A stretch of DNA of 64,000 nt. Source: Promerops cafer (Eukaryota; Chordata; Aves; Passeriformes; Nectariniidae). The translations under genes and the position numbers were made by a program. This document shows, piece after piece, positions 62,001-64,000 of the stretch (the first letter of the stretch is position 1; every line of letters starts with the position of its first letter). The notes beneath the pieces were generated by a model that did no database searches, was not told the origin of the DNA, and saw nothing but the letters and a program-made list of their open reading frames with translations. The stretch covers positions 30,980 through 94,979 of the forward strand of contig VZSE01005034.1 in the NCBI GenBank assembly GCA_013398275.1. The letters run 5' to 3'.

Positions 62001-64000
62001 TTTTTTTCCCAAGGCGAGTGCATTTGGCCAAGTAGCACAGAAGGGGGTATTAAAAAATCCTGCCTGAGCGTGCCATTTCCCTTCCCTATAGCTATTTCTT
62101 GTACCGTGGGCCACAACAGCTGCACTGGGCACCCACGTGACACGCAGGTCTGGCCTGTGCCAACATTTCAGCCCGTCAAGCCCTCTTATTTATACTGCGA
62201 CTTTCATAGCAGCAATCTCACCCCACTTCACGTGTTATAATTAGACCTTGAAAACCGGTTCAGATAAACATAACTCAAATGTTAAAAAATCTCCAAACTG
62301 ATTGACATAAACAAGTAAAGTGGTGAGGAGCTGGGGAGTTTGCTCAGATGTGTCCTTGTCACCATGATTTTGGCATAGTAGACCGGCTCTGGTTTGAATG
62401 AAATACAGCTTTCAGGTAGTGGTCTTTGGTTCTGTTACCTTGGGGCAGAGCAGGGTGCACTCATGTTTAACTGCTGTAAAGCTGATATAGCTCAGGCCTT
62501 GTCAACACTGTGGGTGTGCTCCAAGTCCAGCCACTGATCTAATTTCACTGCAGATAGGCGAAACTAATGGAAAGACAGTTGTACCCTGCGGTACAGGTGC
62601 CTGAAATGCAAGCTGCAATTGAACAAAGAGAGAATTTTTGGATGACCCAGGAATGAACCAGTGAGGATTTTTCTGGGTTAAGATGAAGAATTAAGGAAAC
62701 TGGGATTTGAGACACAGCCTTGATACTCTAAAGAAAGTGGAGGAGACTCTTAGAAACATGGGGCTTTTATTGTTATTATGGCCTGATTTGGTTTCAGGAG
62801 GTTAAGAATCTCCTCTTTGAACTCAGAAATTAAATTTGCATATTTATTCAGTGTGTGAGTCAGCTTTTGCTCTCAGTTCTGACAGACTGTAAGTTTTAAT
62901 ACCTGGAACCAGAATTTGGGACCTCTTATAGGCCACCTTTATTTCTTGACATTTCTCCAGTTTTTACACTTAGGGCTTGTAATGGGTTGGAGGGGGACTG
63001 GGCTATGAGTGAGCTCACAGGAAATCCTAAGTTTGAAACATGAAATTCATAAGGTGCTAGCTCTCTACATCATTATTTTTATGAACATTAAAATTTAATT
63101 AACTTCTTTCTTGCTTCGAAAGGATTTGATAGTCCAGGACTCTGTTTGCCGGAGCTGGAATAAAACCAAAACCCCATGGTCTGTAATCTATTAGGAAGTG
63201 TAATTATGCACAAGGTCAAAGCCCCCAACTTACATCCAGGAAATTTCAGTTATTTAAACAACATTTCTTGTCTATAGTAACCCAGACCTTTGCAGCCTTA
63301 AAAAAGCATAGTGCTGGCCAAAGTATATATGCTATACCCACAGAAAGAATTTTACTAACTGGTGTAAAAATTAAATATTGCACAAATACAAAAACCAGAA
63401 GAGCTTCATGTATAAATCAGGCTTCCCTGCCATATTTTTGCAGGGATGATAGGATCCTCCCTCTGGGAATCATCCTCACAGTCCTGAGGACCAGGTAAAA
63501 GTCACACTCTAAACATCCACCAAAGCCAAGAGGCTTTAGTGCAGAGCTGCAGGCGCCTGCAGGAATTCACATGTATGTTGCTGTTTTACTTGAAACACAG
63601 GGAAATGTGCCACCCGAGGGTTTCACAGCATGTGCCAGTGTCAGACAGAGATCTGTGAGCTTTTATGCTTCTGGCATGGCTCCAAACTGGTCACAGAATA
63701 GCAGGAAGTATTGGAGATACTTAGCCAGAAGCCCAGGTGGGCTGCGTGGTTCGGTAAAGCCAAGCAACCTGTACCACAGCTGGGAGCAGAACACAGGTGC
63801 TTTTACAAGCAAATCCCTTTCTGTATCACTAAAGAAAGTTTGAAAGTCTTCTGGGATGGAAATGGCATGGCAGAGAAAAGCATTTATGAGATGGAAACTA
63901 TTTTTAAGCTGCTAAAATGAAGTTCATTTGTTTAGGAAATGCTGCTGAAATTCACGGGTGGTTTAGTACAGGTTTAATAGCAGTCCTGAGGCTGACAGAA
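56041..64000. other. Upstream flank of DAPP1, no gene recognised
   Basis: About 8 kb. Short, unrelated open frames only. There is an AT-repeat tract at 60797-60892, a 16-base T run at 61992-62007 and a 12-base A run at 57419-57430. In human the neighbours on this side are C4orf54 and MTTP; no exon of either was identified here. Confidence 0.6.
60797..60892. repeat. AT-rich low-complexity tract (ATAATA/TAATAT)
   Basis: About 95 bases of almost pure A/T made of ATA, ATAATA and ATAT units. Confidence 0.85.

Overview
The window is nuclear DNA from a bird, probably a songbird. It has GT-AG introns, CpG-island promoters, several CR1 LINE 3' ends closing on the avian ATTCTGTG octamer, a solo LTR resembling passerine ERVL-type LTRs, and two assembly gaps (43 N at 28689-28731, one N at 55707). 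No prokaryotic, CRISPR, rRNA or tRNA feature was seen. Gene density is low, and most of the window is intron or intergenic sequence.

Layout: (1) 1-23.2 kb, + strand: DNAJB14, a membrane-anchored J-domain co-chaperone of the endoplasmic reticulum. Coding exons 2-8 are present; exon 1 (start codon and about 44 residues) lies off the left edge, and the GC-rich first 270 bases are the shoulder of its CpG island. (2) 23.2-28.4 kb: intergenic, with an LTR of about 565 bp and a CR1 of about 935 bp. (3) 28.4-33.35 kb, + strand: LAMTOR3 (MP1/p14 partner, Ragulator subunit), complete at 124 residues, with an inferred non-coding first exon and an E-box in its promoter. (4) 34.3-55.7 kb, - strand: DAPP1 (BAM32), complete at 261 residues in nine coding exons, an SH2-PH adaptor of lymphocyte PI3K signalling. 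(5) 55.7-64 kb: upstream flank of DAPP1, with no gene recognised.

The order DNAJB14>LAMTOR3><DAPP1 matches the human chromosome 4q23 block as I know it (in inverted orientation), so this is conserved vertebrate synteny rather than a functional operon. LAMTOR3 and DAPP1 are tail to tail, with about 1 kb between their poly(A) signals. All exon joins were phased by hand and every reading frame closes: DNAJB14 1010 nt plus one base from exon 1, LAMTOR3 375 nt, DAPP1 786 nt.

I did not find a previously undescribed biological system. The observations most worth a second look are the short lineage-specific C-terminus of DAPP1, a CR1 inserted about 35 bp after the LAMTOR3 exon 2 donor, the CLEAR/E-box-like site in the LAMTOR3 promoter, an ETS/PU.1-like site just upstream of the DAPP1 start, and a perfect 13-bp AT hairpin in a DAPP1 intron.
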